Of a stretch of 64,000 nucleotides of DNA, positions 9,386 to 17,476 are shown in pieces. This DNA is from CAZHEV01 sp964531335 [NCBI: uncultured bacterium]. Lineage in GTDB: Bacteria; Eisenbacteria; RBG-16-71-46; CAZHEV01. Numbering within the stretch: position 1 is the first letter of the stretch; each line of letters opens with the position of its first letter. Where the stretch lies: assembly GCA_964531335.1 (NCBI GenBank), contig CAZHEV010000010.1, positions 62,001 to 126,000 of the forward strand. Reading direction: 5' to 3'. The position numbers and the translations under genes are program-made. The notes below the pieces were generated by a model. That model did not search any database, was not told the DNA's origin, and saw nothing but the letters and a program-made list of their open reading frames with translations.

Positions 9386-9529
9386 CTAGTCCACGACCAC
9401 CATCTTGCCGTCTTGATCGGAAACGGTGCCGCCGAACGCGTCGCCACCCCCGGTAGCCACCCTGGCAATCATCAACAGGGCCGGAATCGCAATCGCCAGG
9501 GAGAATGAGGGCTTACGAGCGACAGACAT
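9386..9529 (-). pseudogene. 47-codon mini-ORF: signal-like N-terminus joined to a bare KMVVVD tail
   Basis: The frame starts at the ATG 9527-9529 with a strong GGAGGTGG site just upstream. It encodes a basic start (MSVARKPS), a hydrophobic stretch of about 14 residues, a Gly-rich linker, and ends DGKMVVVD. That ending is the same as the last residues of the two large proteins downstream, whose tails end ERKMVVVD. The simplest reading is an internal deletion of a third paralogue that kept both ends in frame. It could also be a real small secreted peptide, since the ribosome site and frame are intact. It lies 31 bases upstream of the next gene, so it is in the same transcript. Confidence 0.55.
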
Positions 9530-9627
9530 GGCGCCACCTCCACCTTTGCCTGCGATGGCTCCCATTGGCTTACTGAGCGGGGCGGTTCGTTGCGGCGATT
9601 GCGGCGTGGGGAGGCGGTACCCGGCGC

Positions 9628-9705
9628 CTAGCTAGAAAGACCCGGCTTGCGCCATGCGCACACCGGGTCCACAAATTCGATGGTGATGATTTCGGAGGAT
9701 TCCAT
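9628..9705 (-). CDS. Candidate 25-residue leader peptide
   Basis: A 25-codon ORF starts at the ATG 9703-9705, six bases after GGGAGG. It begins MESSEIITIEF and ends WRKPGLSS. It is the first ORF after a good sigma-70-type promoter at 9736-9764. Its second half (VDPVCAWRKPG) is encoded by both arms of the hairpin at 9639-9669, which is typical of translation-coupled attenuators. It has no run of one amino acid that would name a sensed metabolite. It could equally be chance coding in a structured leader or a small RiPP-like peptide; I recognise no family. Confidence 0.35.
   Translation of the reverse strand: MESSEIITIEFVDPVCAWRKPGLSS
9634..9669 (-). terminator. Terminator/attenuator-like hairpin in the leader
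   Basis: On the minus strand GACCCGG (9663-9669) pairs with CCGGGTC (9639-9645), and an inner TGCGC/GCGCA stem extends it; TTTCT follows. The U-tract is weak. It lies about 60 bases after the expected transcription start of the 9736-9764 promoter. Confidence 0.4.
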
Positions 9706-9735
9706 CCCGAGCCTCCCTGAGATCATTGCTGATAT

Positions 9736-9764
9736 AATTTAGCAGAAATGCAAGATACTGTCAA
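9736..9764 (-). promoter_or_regulatory. Sigma-70-type promoter for the 9.7-3.8 kb operon
   Basis: On the minus strand, TTGACA (9759-9764, perfect) is separated by 17 bases from TAAATT (9736-9741, four of six). The block is clearly AT-rich against its surroundings. It drives the micro-ORF leader and probably the two large exported proteins. Confidence 0.6.
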
Positions 9765-9965
9765 CTGAAAAGCCTTGACGTTAGGTAAGGTAAACCGCAA
9801 GCCCCGGCTGAAGGCACCCGCCTCTTTGGGCCCGCGAGCGTGCTCGGCATATGGCCATACGTGGATCGGGATAGGGGCGGCGGGCGTACGCCAGCCGATC
9901 CCGTCCCACACGGCCGGTTGACAGCGCCAGTCACGGCGCTGCGTGCCATGCCCGGCGCACCTGGA

Positions 9966-9998
9966 AAGAAAAGGGCCGGAGCGCTGCCGCTCCGGCCC
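9966..9998 (-). terminator. Intrinsic terminator of the subtilase gene
   Basis: An 11-bp perfect stem (GGGCCGGAGCG, loop of four, CGCTCCGGCCC) lies 38 bases past the stop codon. On the minus strand it is followed by TTTTCTTTCC. This is the best intrinsic terminator in the window. Confidence 0.8.
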
Positions 9999-10035
9999 CC
10001 TTCGTTCGGGACATAGTCCTTGCCTTATCCCATCC

Positions 10036-13000
10036 CTACTGGATGAGAATCATCCTGGACGTCGCCTCCTTCGCGCCGTAGGTCAGCCTGCAGAAGTAGA
10101 CGCCGGAAGGCGCCTTGTCGGCGTTCCAGCTTATTGTGTGGAAGCCGGCCGGCATCTCGCTGTCGGCAAGAACGACGACGCGCTTGCCCGCCGCGTTGAA
10201 CACCTCGAGCCTTGCGTGGCCCGCCTTGGGCAGGTTGAACCCTATCAAGGTCGAGCCGGTGAACGGGTTCGGGCGGTTGGGCGCGAGGTAGAAGCCCTTG
10301 CGCGCTCCTGCGGCGGCGATCGCCTCGCCGTTCGCCGACACGTGCCCGCTCTCGCAGGACAGTGTCACCACGTTCGAGCCGGGATCGTACTCGCAGGAGG
10401 CGTGGGTTACCTCCGTCACCTCGAAGCACCACTCGCCGGAGCAGCTCCTGGTCTTGCCCGTCTCGAAGAACACGGAGCCGTCGGTCCCCGTCACGCCGCT
10501 GTAGGTCCCGCCGACCGGGCCCGTCGCCGTTACGTACACCGTCGCGTTCGCCATGGCCGCCCCGTTATTATCGCGGATCCAGACAGTGCACTGCCCGCTA
10601 CAGTTCGGCCCGGCGGTCTTCCTGGTCACGGCCATATCGTGCACGTGCATGTAGCAGCCGCCCGAGCTTACGGTTATGTAGTCGGTCTTGACCTCGGTGT
10701 CCGAGCCGTACTCGTTGGTCGCTGTCAGGGAGACGGTATACGCGCCGTCCGCGTCGTAGGTGTAGGACGGGTTCTGGACCGTGGAGGTCCCAACCCCGTC
10801 GCCGAAGTCCCAGCTCCAGGAGGTCGGGCTGCCCGATGAGAGGTCGGTGAAGTCTACCGTGAGAGGGGCCGGTCCGGACGTGGGGCTGCCGGAGAAGTCC
10901 GCCACAGGCGGCACGGATCCGCTCAGCGACTCGATGTACATATAGTCGATGAAGATCGCGTCCAGGCTTCTGTTGCCCTGGGTGCGGTCCGTGTCCGTCA
11001 CGCGGATGTACACGGTGCCGCTCACCGTCGGCATAGAAGCGGAGTAAACCGTTTCCGTCGAGCTGTTGACGGTCAGCAGGGACGTGTAGTTCGTGCCGTC
11101 GGTGGAATAGGCGAAGGTGAAGTCGTCGCCGTCGGAGTTGTTGGGCCTATACGCCTCCACGTAGAAGGTCACCGAAGAGCCTGAAGCTACGTTGAAGTCC
11201 CACTTGTGTTCCAGGTAACTGTGCCTGAGGTTAGGCCTGCCCCCGGATTCCTGCTCGGTTATCACCTCGTATGAGTCGTCGCTGACGTGCGTGTCCGTAT
11301 AGTCGCCCGTCACCGTTCCCGACACCGGGATGTCGGAGAGGGCGAGGGCCTTGACTACTTCGCCAGATGTCACGGTGATGTAGTCGGCCTTCGTCTCGGT
11401 GTCCGAGCCATAGGCGTTGGTTGCGGTCAGGCCCACGGTGTAGGCGCCCTCAGAGTCGTAGGTGTACGACGGGTTCTGCTCCGTCGAGGTCCCCACGCCG
11501 TCGCCGAAGTCCCAGTACCAGGACGTCGGATCGCCGGTCGAGAGATCGGTGAAGTTGACCGTGAGAGGCATCACGCCGGACGTAGGATCGCCCACGAAGT
11601 CCGCCACCGGCGGGACCTCGCTGGAGGTCACGGTGATGTAGTCGGCCTTCGTCTCGGTGTCCGAGCCATAGGCGTTGGTTGCGGTCAGGCCCACGGTGTA
11701 GGCGCCCTCAGAGTCGTAGGTGTACGACGGGTTCTGCTCCGTCGAGGTCCCCACGCCGTCGCCGAAGTCCCAGTACCAGGACGTCGGATCGCCGGTCGAG
11801 AGATCGGTGAAGTTGACCGTGAGAGGCGCGTCACCGGACGTGGGATCGCCCACGAAGTCCGCCACCGGAGGATTGTCGCCGTAGGTCAGCGCGGCGTAGG
11901 CGTCGATCCGGCCGTAGCCGTAGTACTGGTCCCAGCCGTCGGCCCCGAGATCCACGGCCGTATTGTGCAGGACCGTGCGGATGTTCTCGACGCCCGTCTG
12001 GCCGTTGGAGATCATCATCGCGCAAAGCCCACTTACATGCGGAGCCGCCATCGAAGTGCCTACGTAGAACCAGTAGCCGAAATCGGTAGGATCAGCCAGC
12101 GTCGCGGGAGGGCCCGGGTTGTACCCGGTGAAGGTCATCTGCAACACGCCGTCGCCGTAGCCGTCCCCGTTTTGATCGACGTCGAGATCGCCGCCGGGCG
12201 CCACGACCTCCTGATCCGAACCGTACTGAGAGTAATCAACGAGTTCGTCGTCGTATCTTGTCGCGCCGACCGCTATGACCTCCGAGTAGGCCGCGGGATA
12301 TGAGACTGTGCCCGTTCCTTCATTGCCCGAGGAAGCAACCAGCACGACGCCTTTGTTGTAAGCGTATTGAACGGCGTTTTCAACGGTGGAGCCCGGGTTG
12401 TATCCCGAAGGCCACCCAAGACTCATATTGATCACCTGGGCGCCGTTGTCCGCCGCCCAGTACAGGCCGTCGGCCAGCGACCCCGCCGTGCCCGACCCGC
12501 TGTAGTCGAGGACCTTTACCGGCATCAGGGTGCAGTTGAATGCCACCCCGGCCACGCCGTAGTCGTTGTTCGTGGTCTGCGCAACGGTCCCGGCCACGTG
12601 CGTGCCGTGGGCGTTGTTGTCGTTGGGGTGGCTGTCATTGTTGATGAAGTCATAACCGGCGGTGAAGCTCGTTCCGGCGAGATCGGGACATTGCAGGTAG
12701 TCGGTCACGCCGTCCGCCACCGTATCACTCTCGTACGACGGCACCGGATAGTCCTCGTACGCGATCCCGCTGTCCAGGATCCCCACCACCACGCTGCTTC
12801 CAGTGGAGATATCCCACGCCTGGGGGCAGTTTATCTTGGGGAAGTGCCACTGGTACGGATCGTAGTAAGGGTCGTTCGGGACCATCATTGCACGGCAGAC
12901 CGTGTTCAGCTCGGCGTACTCGACGCTTGGATCGCCGCGGAGAAGCTCCACCAGCCTCTGCTCGGCCATTCCGGCCGGCACCGCGAGCTTGCGCACGCCT

Positions 13001-13239
13001 GCCCGATGCAGGGAGAGCTGCCTCGCGCCGAGGGTTCTGTGGATCTGTTCTATCTGGGAGTCGGGAACACCGTCCTTGTACTTGACCAGCACCTCTCCGC
13101 GGACGTATTCGACTCCGTCCATGACGGCCACTCTCTCCGAAATCGATCTTGTCTTGAAGTCTTGAGCAGAGGCGGGTGCAGCGATGAGAAGAAAGAGGCA
13201 GAGCGCAGCCAGTACGCCCACCAAGGAATGCCTTTTCAT
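10036..13239 (-). CDS. Secreted subtilisin-family serine protease with three PKD domains and C-terminal sorting tail
   Basis: A 1067-residue S8 protease. The ATG 13237-13239 is preferred because AGGAGG lies six bases upstream and a signal peptide follows at once (residues 1-25). An inhibitor-like propeptide (about 30-115) precedes the catalytic domain, which has Asp156 (GILDSG), His211 (HGTHVAG), oxyanion Asn306 (SSGNEG) and Ser396 (GTSMAAPH). Then come two near-identical PKD domains, a jelly-roll-like domain of about 140 residues and a third PKD domain (all with WDFGDG). An Ig-like domain and a T9SS/FlgD-type tail (NRPNPFTGST to SRMILIQ) end the protein. It is probably secreted and processes extracellular protein. 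It is transcribed alone, from its own promoter to its own terminator. Confidence 0.92.
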   Translation of the reverse strand: MKRHSLVGVLAALCLFLLIAAPASAQDFKTRSISERVAVMDGVEYVRGEVLVKYKDGVPDSQIEQIHRTLGARQLSLHRAGVRKLAVPAGMAEQRLVELLRGDPSVEYAELNTVCRAMMVPNDPYYDPYQWHFPKINCPQAWDISTGSSVVVGILDSGIAYEDYPVPSYESDTVADGVTDYLQCPDLAGTSFTAGYDFINNDSHPNDNNAHGTHVAGTVAQTTNNDYGVAGVAFNCTLMPVKVLDYSGSGTAGSLADGLYWAADNGAQVINMSLGWPSGYNPGSTVENAVQYAYNKGVVLVASSGNEGTGTVSYPAAYSEVIAVGATRYDDELVDYSQYGSDQEVVAPGGDLDVDQNGDGYGDGVLQMTFTGYNPGPPATLADPTDFGYWFYVGTSMAAPHVSGLCAMMISNGQTGVENIRTVLHNTAVDLGADGWDQYYGYGRIDAYAALTYGDNPPVADFVGDPTSGDAPLTVNFTDLSTGDPTSWYWDFGDGVGTSTEQNPSYTYDSEGAYTVGLTATNAYGSDTETKADYITVTSSEVPPVADFVGDPTSGVMPLTVNFTDLSTGDPTSWYWDFGDGVGTSTEQNPSYTYDSEGAYTVGLTATNAYGSDTETKADYITVTSGEVVKALALSDIPVSGTVTGDYTDTHVSDDSYEVITEQESGGRPNLRHSYLEHKWDFNVASGSSVTFYVEAYRPNNSDGDDFTFAYSTDGTNYTSLLTVNSSTETVYSASMPTVSGTVYIRVTDTDRTQGNRSLDAIFIDYMYIESLSGSVPPVADFSGSPTSGPAPLTVDFTDLSSGSPTSWSWDFGDGVGTSTVQNPSYTYDADGAYTVSLTATNEYGSDTEVKTDYITVSSGGCYMHVHDMAVTRKTAGPNCSGQCTVWIRDNNGAAMANATVYVTATGPVGGTYSGVTGTDGSVFFETGKTRSCSGEWCFEVTEVTHASCEYDPGSNVVTLSCESGHVSANGEAIAAAGARKGFYLAPNRPNPFTGSTLIGFNLPKAGHARLEVFNAAGKRVVVLADSEMPAGFHTISWNADKAPSGVYFCRLTYGAKEATSRMILIQ
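11369..11827. repeat. Perfect 201-bp direct repeat (PKD-encoding), 258-bp period
   Basis: Bases 11369-11569 and 11627-11827 appear identical over all 201 positions. Both encode the core of a PKD domain in the subtilase, while the third PKD copy (about 10660-10910) has diverged. Perfect identity, including third codon positions, points to recent duplication or gene conversion. Confidence 0.85.
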
Positions 13240-13759
13240 GAGGGACCTCCTTGAATCACTTCGCAAGGTCTATGGATATGGGTTGCGGATCTGCGCCGTA
13301 AAGGCGCGCGGAAGCGGTGAAGATGGTTCGGGGCATCACCCCCTTTGCCTGGAAACGCTCGTTGGAGGTTCGCAAGCCCGAGAACCCGGCCGTGGAACGC
13401 CGGGCTTAGAGCTCCAGGTCATCGGAGGGAACGCGGCTCTGCATGAGAGGGCACCCCCCATCAAACCCCGACAGGATACCACAGCGGAAGGCGCAAATCA
13501 AGAGCTCGGTGAAGGGGCGTTGGGAATGGGAAGGGGCGTCGGTGCCGGAGATGCTGTGCGGGGCCGAGCAAGGGCGCCTCTCAAGAGTTTCGCGCGGGGT
13601 CAAGGCAAAGGCCCCGCGGCTGTACCGGCCCGGGGCCCGAGAAGGCGGTGTTCATACATCGACACGATCTGTACGGCAGCCGTCCGGCTCGAGACCCCTT
13701 GAGAGGGCGCTTCACCTAAGAAGCCGGAGCGGGCGGGCGGCTCGAGGGCGGCCGCCAGG
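13240..13759. other. Leader and intergenic region upstream of the subtilase
   Basis: No gene is visible. On the minus strand the part nearest the subtilase is a long leader that can fold: AAGCCCG/CGGGCTT with an inner CCCGGC/GCCGGG stem lies near 13374-13410, and GGGG/CCCC pairs lie near 13330-13345. I could not match it to a riboswitch class. The half next to the pilin genes (13510-13759) shows nothing. Confidence 0.4.
13473..13501 (-). promoter_or_regulatory. Candidate promoter of the subtilase gene
   Basis: On the minus strand TTGATT (13496-13501) and TATCCT (13473-13478) are 17 bases apart, each matching four of six consensus bases. It would give a leader of about 230 bases. Confidence 0.4.
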
Positions 13760-15040
13760 TCACCTCTCGTTCCAGGAAAGCACAAGGAGTCTCTCCAGCT
13801 CCCTGAGCTTGTTAAGCATCTCGCTGGAGTAGAAGATGTCCGCCTGGCCGCCGATGTCGCTCCTTGTGACCTGGCCGTTGCTCAGTATGCCTCCGTAGAT
13901 GTGGATTCCGTTGCCCCCGCCGGAAAGGTCGATGTCACCCAGGCCTATTATCAGCCCGTACCAGGTGAACTTGCCGGTGATTGTGAGGGAGCCGTCTACC
14001 AAAAGCAAACCGCCGCCCCAGCAGTTTCCCGATAGGTGGAGGTCGCCGTCTTTGACGTAGACGATCTTGAAGTCGTCCATTCCGCCCCAATCGGAGACGT
14101 TGGAAATAGTGCTGCTCCCTTCGTACCTGAAGTCGGCGTACGGGGAGTAGTGGGCCACATACCCCTCCAAATCGAGGTCATACGAGCACCCCTCGACGTT
14201 GGCCTCACCGTCCGGGCCTATGACCTGGTCCTCCTGGAAGGACTGGATAGCTGCCAGAATATTGTTGGGATCCTCAGTCGTCACTATAGCGGTCACGCCG
14301 GGCGCCCCGGGTATGCTGTCGCCGGTCGCGGGATCGTGGTCGTATCCGCTGATCAGAAAGGCGTTGCCGTCGAACTTGAAGTTGTCGTCCTCGGAGTATA
14401 TGCAGGTCTTGACGTAAGGGCCGGGCCTTTTCACCAGCTCGACCTCGAGCGTACGGCCGGCAGTGCCGCGCTCACCCCGGGCCGTGACGTAAACCACCGG
14501 AGAGCCGGAGACCGGGTTCTTGCGCGGCCGCGTTGTCGGGTTGTCATCGTGGTCGCCGTACCGGATTAGGTTGCCGGAGCCATCCAGGCCGTAGCTGACT
14601 CTCACCCACGGGTAGTCTATGGGGTCGGCCAGGGCCGACTGGGCGCTGAGCACCTCCGGATAGGCCTCGCCGGACTCGTCGATAAGCCCGTCGAGGTCGT
14701 TGTCAACGCCGTCGCTTTCCGTGTGGGCGTAGTCCGGGTCCCTGGAGGAGTTTCCGGCGGCCGTGACCAAGTAAAGCCCCCATCCTTTGTTCGGGTTCTG
14801 CATGTTCTCGCCCACGTACGATCCGGCGCCGACATCGGACAGCCGGGCCATCGCCTCGTGAAGGCCCCCTTCGGCCGCGTAGAGCGCCTGGCTGTATCTG
14901 ATCTCGTTGCCCACGATCTGCGTCTCCGTCCGGGAGGTCGTCATGAAGACTGTCCCCAGGGCGGAAAGCCCCATGAGCAAGAGCAGCGTTATTGCCAGGG
15001 CGCTGCCTTCCTGGTCTTCTCTGCACGATTTCACCGTCAT
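13760..15040 (-). CDS. PilX-type minor pilin / pilus assembly protein
   Basis: A 426-residue protein with the PilX N-terminal signature: a short basic start, the sequence EGSALAITLLLLMGLSALG (about residues 11-30) as membrane helix, and then TSRTETQIVGNEIRYSQALYAAEGG, which matches the PilX family alpha-helix. The rest is a large exported domain with a possible calcium loop (DGVDNDLDGLIDESGEAYP). PilX-type proteins are minor components of the type IV pilus priming complex. It is the last gene of the FimT-PilV-PilW-PilX set, 104 bases after the PilW-type gene. The start has CGAGGTG upstream. The protein is longer than classical PilX (about 170-200 residues), which is common in FCB and delta-type lineages. 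Confidence 0.82.
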   Translation of the reverse strand: MTVKSCREDQEGSALAITLLLLMGLSALGTVFMTTSRTETQIVGNEIRYSQALYAAEGGLHEAMARLSDVGAGSYVGENMQNPNKGWGLYLVTAAGNSSRDPDYAHTESDGVDNDLDGLIDESGEAYPEVLSAQSALADPIDYPWVRVSYGLDGSGNLIRYGDHDDNPTTRPRKNPVSGSPVVYVTARGERGTAGRTLEVELVKRPGPYVKTCIYSEDDNFKFDGNAFLISGYDHDPATGDSIPGAPGVTAIVTTEDPNNILAAIQSFQEDQVIGPDGEANVEGCSYDLDLEGYVAHYSPYADFRYEGSSTISNVSDWGGMDDFKIVYVKDGDLHLSGNCWGGGLLLVDGSLTITGKFTWYGLIIGLGDIDLSGGGNGIHIYGGILSNGQVTRSDIGGQADIFYSSEMLNKLRELERLLVLSWNER

Positions 15041-15144
15041 CTTTGCACCTCGATTCCTGAGTCCCCCGCCATGCGCCCGCGCCGCCTGGCGTCGCTTCTT
15101 CCCTCCGTCAACGCCGTTCCCATCACTCCCACCCCTCCGCGGGG

Positions 15145-15969
15145 CTAGCTGCCTCCGGCTACCGGGATCTTCGTGTTCCCGGAAGCCACCTGGAGGTTGA
15201 GGGGCAGGTTTCGCGGAGTGATAGCCGTTGACAACGTCACCCTCGTGTAATCGTCCTGAAGCTGGTCTTTCGCCTCGCTCTCGGCGACCACGGTTATGCT
15301 GATGGACGCAACGCGCACGCCGTTGCTGCCGCCTATCGGCCTGCCCAGCGCGGTCGTGTCCGAGACGGTGTGCCCGTACTCGGGCGCGTAAGGATCGTCG
15401 ACGTTCTGATCTATGAGAGAAACCCCGTTGGCGTCGAGATAGTCGAAGAGGGGAACGTCCAGGCTCCCGTCCTCGTCGGTCTGCTGTGTAATGGAGGAGC
15501 CGAAAATATCCCCGTATCCGCTCACAGGTTGGGAGTTGGGATTGTAGCTGTCGCTCACGATCCGCCGTATGACCATGTCCTTGGGATTCGGGGTGACGGA
15601 TACCGCGAAGTCGTCCTTGTACGGGTCGAGGTAGTAGGTGATGGTCTCGCCGAGGTCCACCACGCCGTTGCCGTTACGGTCCCTCACGAAGGTGATCCGG
15701 TACTCAGAGGCCACCAGGATGGGGACCTGCACCGTCGGATCGATGCCGAAGCCCGCCAGCTTGAGTTCCCTCTCCAGCCCGCCCAGAGTGATTCGAGCGT
15801 TCTGCTGGGCCTCCGAAAGATCCATGCCGGCCGACTGAATGTCCTGGCTCGTATTGAAGATAGAGAAAGTGGCCGCCATAACGAAGGAGAAAAGGACGGT
15901 CGCGATCAGCATCTCCACAAGGGTGAAGCCATCTCGTCTTCCCAGCTTTCCAACCTTGATCTTCTTCAT
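15145..15969 (-). CDS. PilW-type minor pilin
   Basis: A 274-residue prepilin. A basic leader (MKKIKVGKLGRRDG) ends in the class III cleavage site G/FTLVEMLIATVLFS, and Glu5 of the mature protein is present. The sequence IQSAGMDLSEAQQNARITLGGLERELKLAGFG is the classic PilW segment. The prepilin peptidase encoded at 34.0-34.8 kb presumably cleaves it. PilW works with PilV, PilX and FimU/FimT to prime pilus assembly, and such sets can also be pseudopilins of a type II secretion system. It lies second to last in the minor-pilin cluster. Confidence 0.88.
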   Translation of the reverse strand: MKKIKVGKLGRRDGFTLVEMLIATVLFSFVMAATFSIFNTSQDIQSAGMDLSEAQQNARITLGGLERELKLAGFGIDPTVQVPILVASEYRITFVRDRNGNGVVDLGETITYYLDPYKDDFAVSVTPNPKDMVIRRIVSDSYNPNSQPVSGYGDIFGSSITQQTDEDGSLDVPLFDYLDANGVSLIDQNVDDPYAPEYGHTVSDTTALGRPIGGSNGVRVASISITVVAESEAKDQLQDDYTRVTLSTAITPRNLPLNLQVASGNTKIPVAGGS

Positions 15970-16047
15970 CGTTTTTCACCCATCCACTTCGGCCGATGGC
16001 GGCCGTTGCCATAGTCCGCTTGACAGACGTTACCGAAGAAGTACGCC

Positions 16048-16440
16048 TCAACGGAATATGTAAGTCTCGAGCACCACATCCCTGGTCCCCTTAGAGGTCT
16101 CCCACGACGTCGAAACCGTCAGTCCCTTCATGCCGGCCATCGGCGTGCCGTCGACAACGGTCCAGTTTCTCGTGTATACGCCGGTGGAGTCGGAGTAACT
16201 GCCCTGGACGAGAGAGGCGCTGCCCGAAGGCGAAGCCTGAAGCTCTTCGAGCTTCTCCTTCGACAAGGCCACGGCCGTGGTGTTTATCTTGGCGCTGTTC
16301 ACGAATCTGGTTCCCAGCGGAAACACCGTCGCCACGCCAAGAAGGCCGATTGCCAGAAAGACCATCGCGAATATCAGCTCTATCAAGCTGAATCCCGCGC
16401 GCCCTTTATGATCGAACCTCTTTCGTAATGTCCCTTTCAC
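16048..16440 (-). CDS. PilV-type minor pilin
   Basis: A 130-residue prepilin starting at a GTG (16438-16440) behind GGAGGG. The leader ends at G/FSLIELIFAMVFLAIGLLGVA, a class III prepilin site with Glu5, followed by the PilV-like stretch FPLGTRFVNSAKINTTAVALSKEKLEELQ. It lies 30 bases downstream of the GspH/FimT gene and 78 bases upstream of the PilW-type gene. Confidence 0.85.
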   Translation of the reverse strand: MKGTLRKRFDHKGRAGFSLIELIFAMVFLAIGLLGVATVFPLGTRFVNSAKINTTAVALSKEKLEELQASPSGSASLVQGSYSDSTGVYTRNWTVVDGTPMAGMKGLTVSTSWETSKGTRDVVLETYIFR

Positions 16441-16470
16441 GGTAACCCTCCACGAAGGCGGTGACTGTCA

Positions 16471-16977
16471 TTACTCGGCTTCGGCCTGGTATTCTTGGAG
16501 CTTCTTCGCGTGGCCGGTGGCTTGGCTCACGAACAGCATCCTCTCGCGGCCGTTCTTGTTTCTTATCGTGATCGATCCCGTCGCGTTGGCGGTGCCGTTG
16601 GGGTGCAGTATCAGCTCGTCGTTCGGGAAGGGATTCCACGGGCCGTTTCTCAGGTCCAGTCCTCCCGGAAGGCCCACCGGGCCGATGATAGCTTCCCCGG
16701 CGTCCGCGACCCCGTTGTTGTTGTCGTCGTCGATTATTACGTAGGTGTCGGTCTGAGGGTCCAGCGCAATAATATAGTCGTTCGACTCTGCAACGGCCCT
16801 GTGCCTGCACAGCCTGATATCGCCCACCAGATTGCTGGCGGAGCCCTCGAGCCTGGAATTCCGGACATACTGTACGATCGACGGCATTGACGCGAGAGCG
16901 AGCAACCCCGCGACGGCGAGGGCGACCCCAAGCTCTACAAGGGTGAACCCACCGCGTGTGTCTAGTTTCGATCTCAT
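16471..16977 (-). CDS. GspH/FimT-type minor (pseudo)pilin
   Basis: A 168-residue prepilin. I start it at the ATG 16975-16977, behind AGGAGG, because the class III leader MRSKLDTRGG/FTLVELGVALAVAGLLAL begins there; the open frame continues far upstream without meaning. The GspH/FimT segment follows (SMPSIVQYVRNSRLEGSASNLVGDIRLCRHRAVAESN). An acidic insert (IIDDDNNNGVADAGEA) resembles a calcium loop. It is the first gene after the sigma-54 promoter. Confidence 0.87.
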   Translation of the reverse strand: MRSKLDTRGGFTLVELGVALAVAGLLALASMPSIVQYVRNSRLEGSASNLVGDIRLCRHRAVAESNDYIIALDPQTDTYVIIDDDNNNGVADAGEAIIGPVGLPGGLDLRNGPWNPFPNDELILHPNGTANATGSITIRNKNGRERMLFVSQATGHAKKLQEYQAEAE

Positions 16978-17043
16978 AACAGATGCGCCTCCTTCATGGC
17001 GGCTCTCTTTCGCCGGAGCCGGAGCTATTTCAACGCCTTTCAC

Positions 17044-17059
17044 TGCAAGGTCAATGCCA
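17044..17059 (-). promoter_or_regulatory. Sigma-54 (RpoN) promoter of the minor-pilin operon
   Basis: On the minus strand the sequence is TGGCATTGACCTTGCA. The invariant GG and GC are exactly 10 bases apart, matching the -24/-12 consensus TGGCAC-N5-TTGCA with one change. It lies 67 bases upstream of the first pilin start. Pilin genes are classic RpoN/PilR targets. Confidence 0.75.
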
Positions 17060-17244
17060 CGAACAAGTGATAAACACAAGATGTGACGCCGGCCACAATG
17101 GCCGGTAGCGCATACAGTTGCGCCCCAAGGCAAAATGAGGACGCAAGGGCTGTCTGCATCATCCCTGAATTCCGGCTCGATTTGCACGGCCGTATTGCCC
17201 CATGCAACGGAGGCCCTGAGCCGGGCGACGGCGGAGGTTCGAGC

Positions 17245-17470
17245 AGCCTGTCGTTCGAGGTCCGCGTTCCCCACAGGTTCGACGTCGAGTTCGAGTCCAT
17301 GGGCGGGGGCCTGGAGCTTATCGACCTCGAGGGCGAGTTCGGCGGATCGACCATGGGCGGGGGAATCACCTTGAAGAACCTGAAGGGCAAGGCGAGGCTC
17401 TCGACAATGGGTGGAGAGAGAGGTCACCGACTGTGAGCTCGACGGCGACGTCAGCACCGCGCACGGGCGC
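17245..17470 (+). pseudogene. Frameshifted fragment of a DUF4097-type beta-helix protein
   Basis: On the plus strand, bases 17245-17433 encode FEVRVP, then SMGGGLEL, then STMGGGITL, then LSTMGGE, the repeating 'TMGG' ladder of DUF4097 beta-solenoids. At about 17411 the frame must shift by one base to continue with VTDCELDGDVSTAHG, the next rung of the ladder. There is no start, the right end runs into the convergent LVIVD gene, and only about 75 residues remain. This is a decayed remnant, not a functional gene. Confidence 0.7.
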
Positions 17471-17476
17471 CTATGG

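Noticed and set aside
9601-9720. c-di-GMP (GEMM-I) riboswitch
   Set aside because: GGCGCAAGCCGGGTC and CCGGGTACCGCC on the minus strand resemble the 3' half of GEMM-I, but the 5' half with the GAAA loop is missing and the same bases form a better 7-bp hairpin and a coding frame.
11369-11827. Mobile element or CRISPR-like repeat
   Set aside because: Both copies are in-frame PKD-domain coding sequence with no terminal inverted repeats or transposase.
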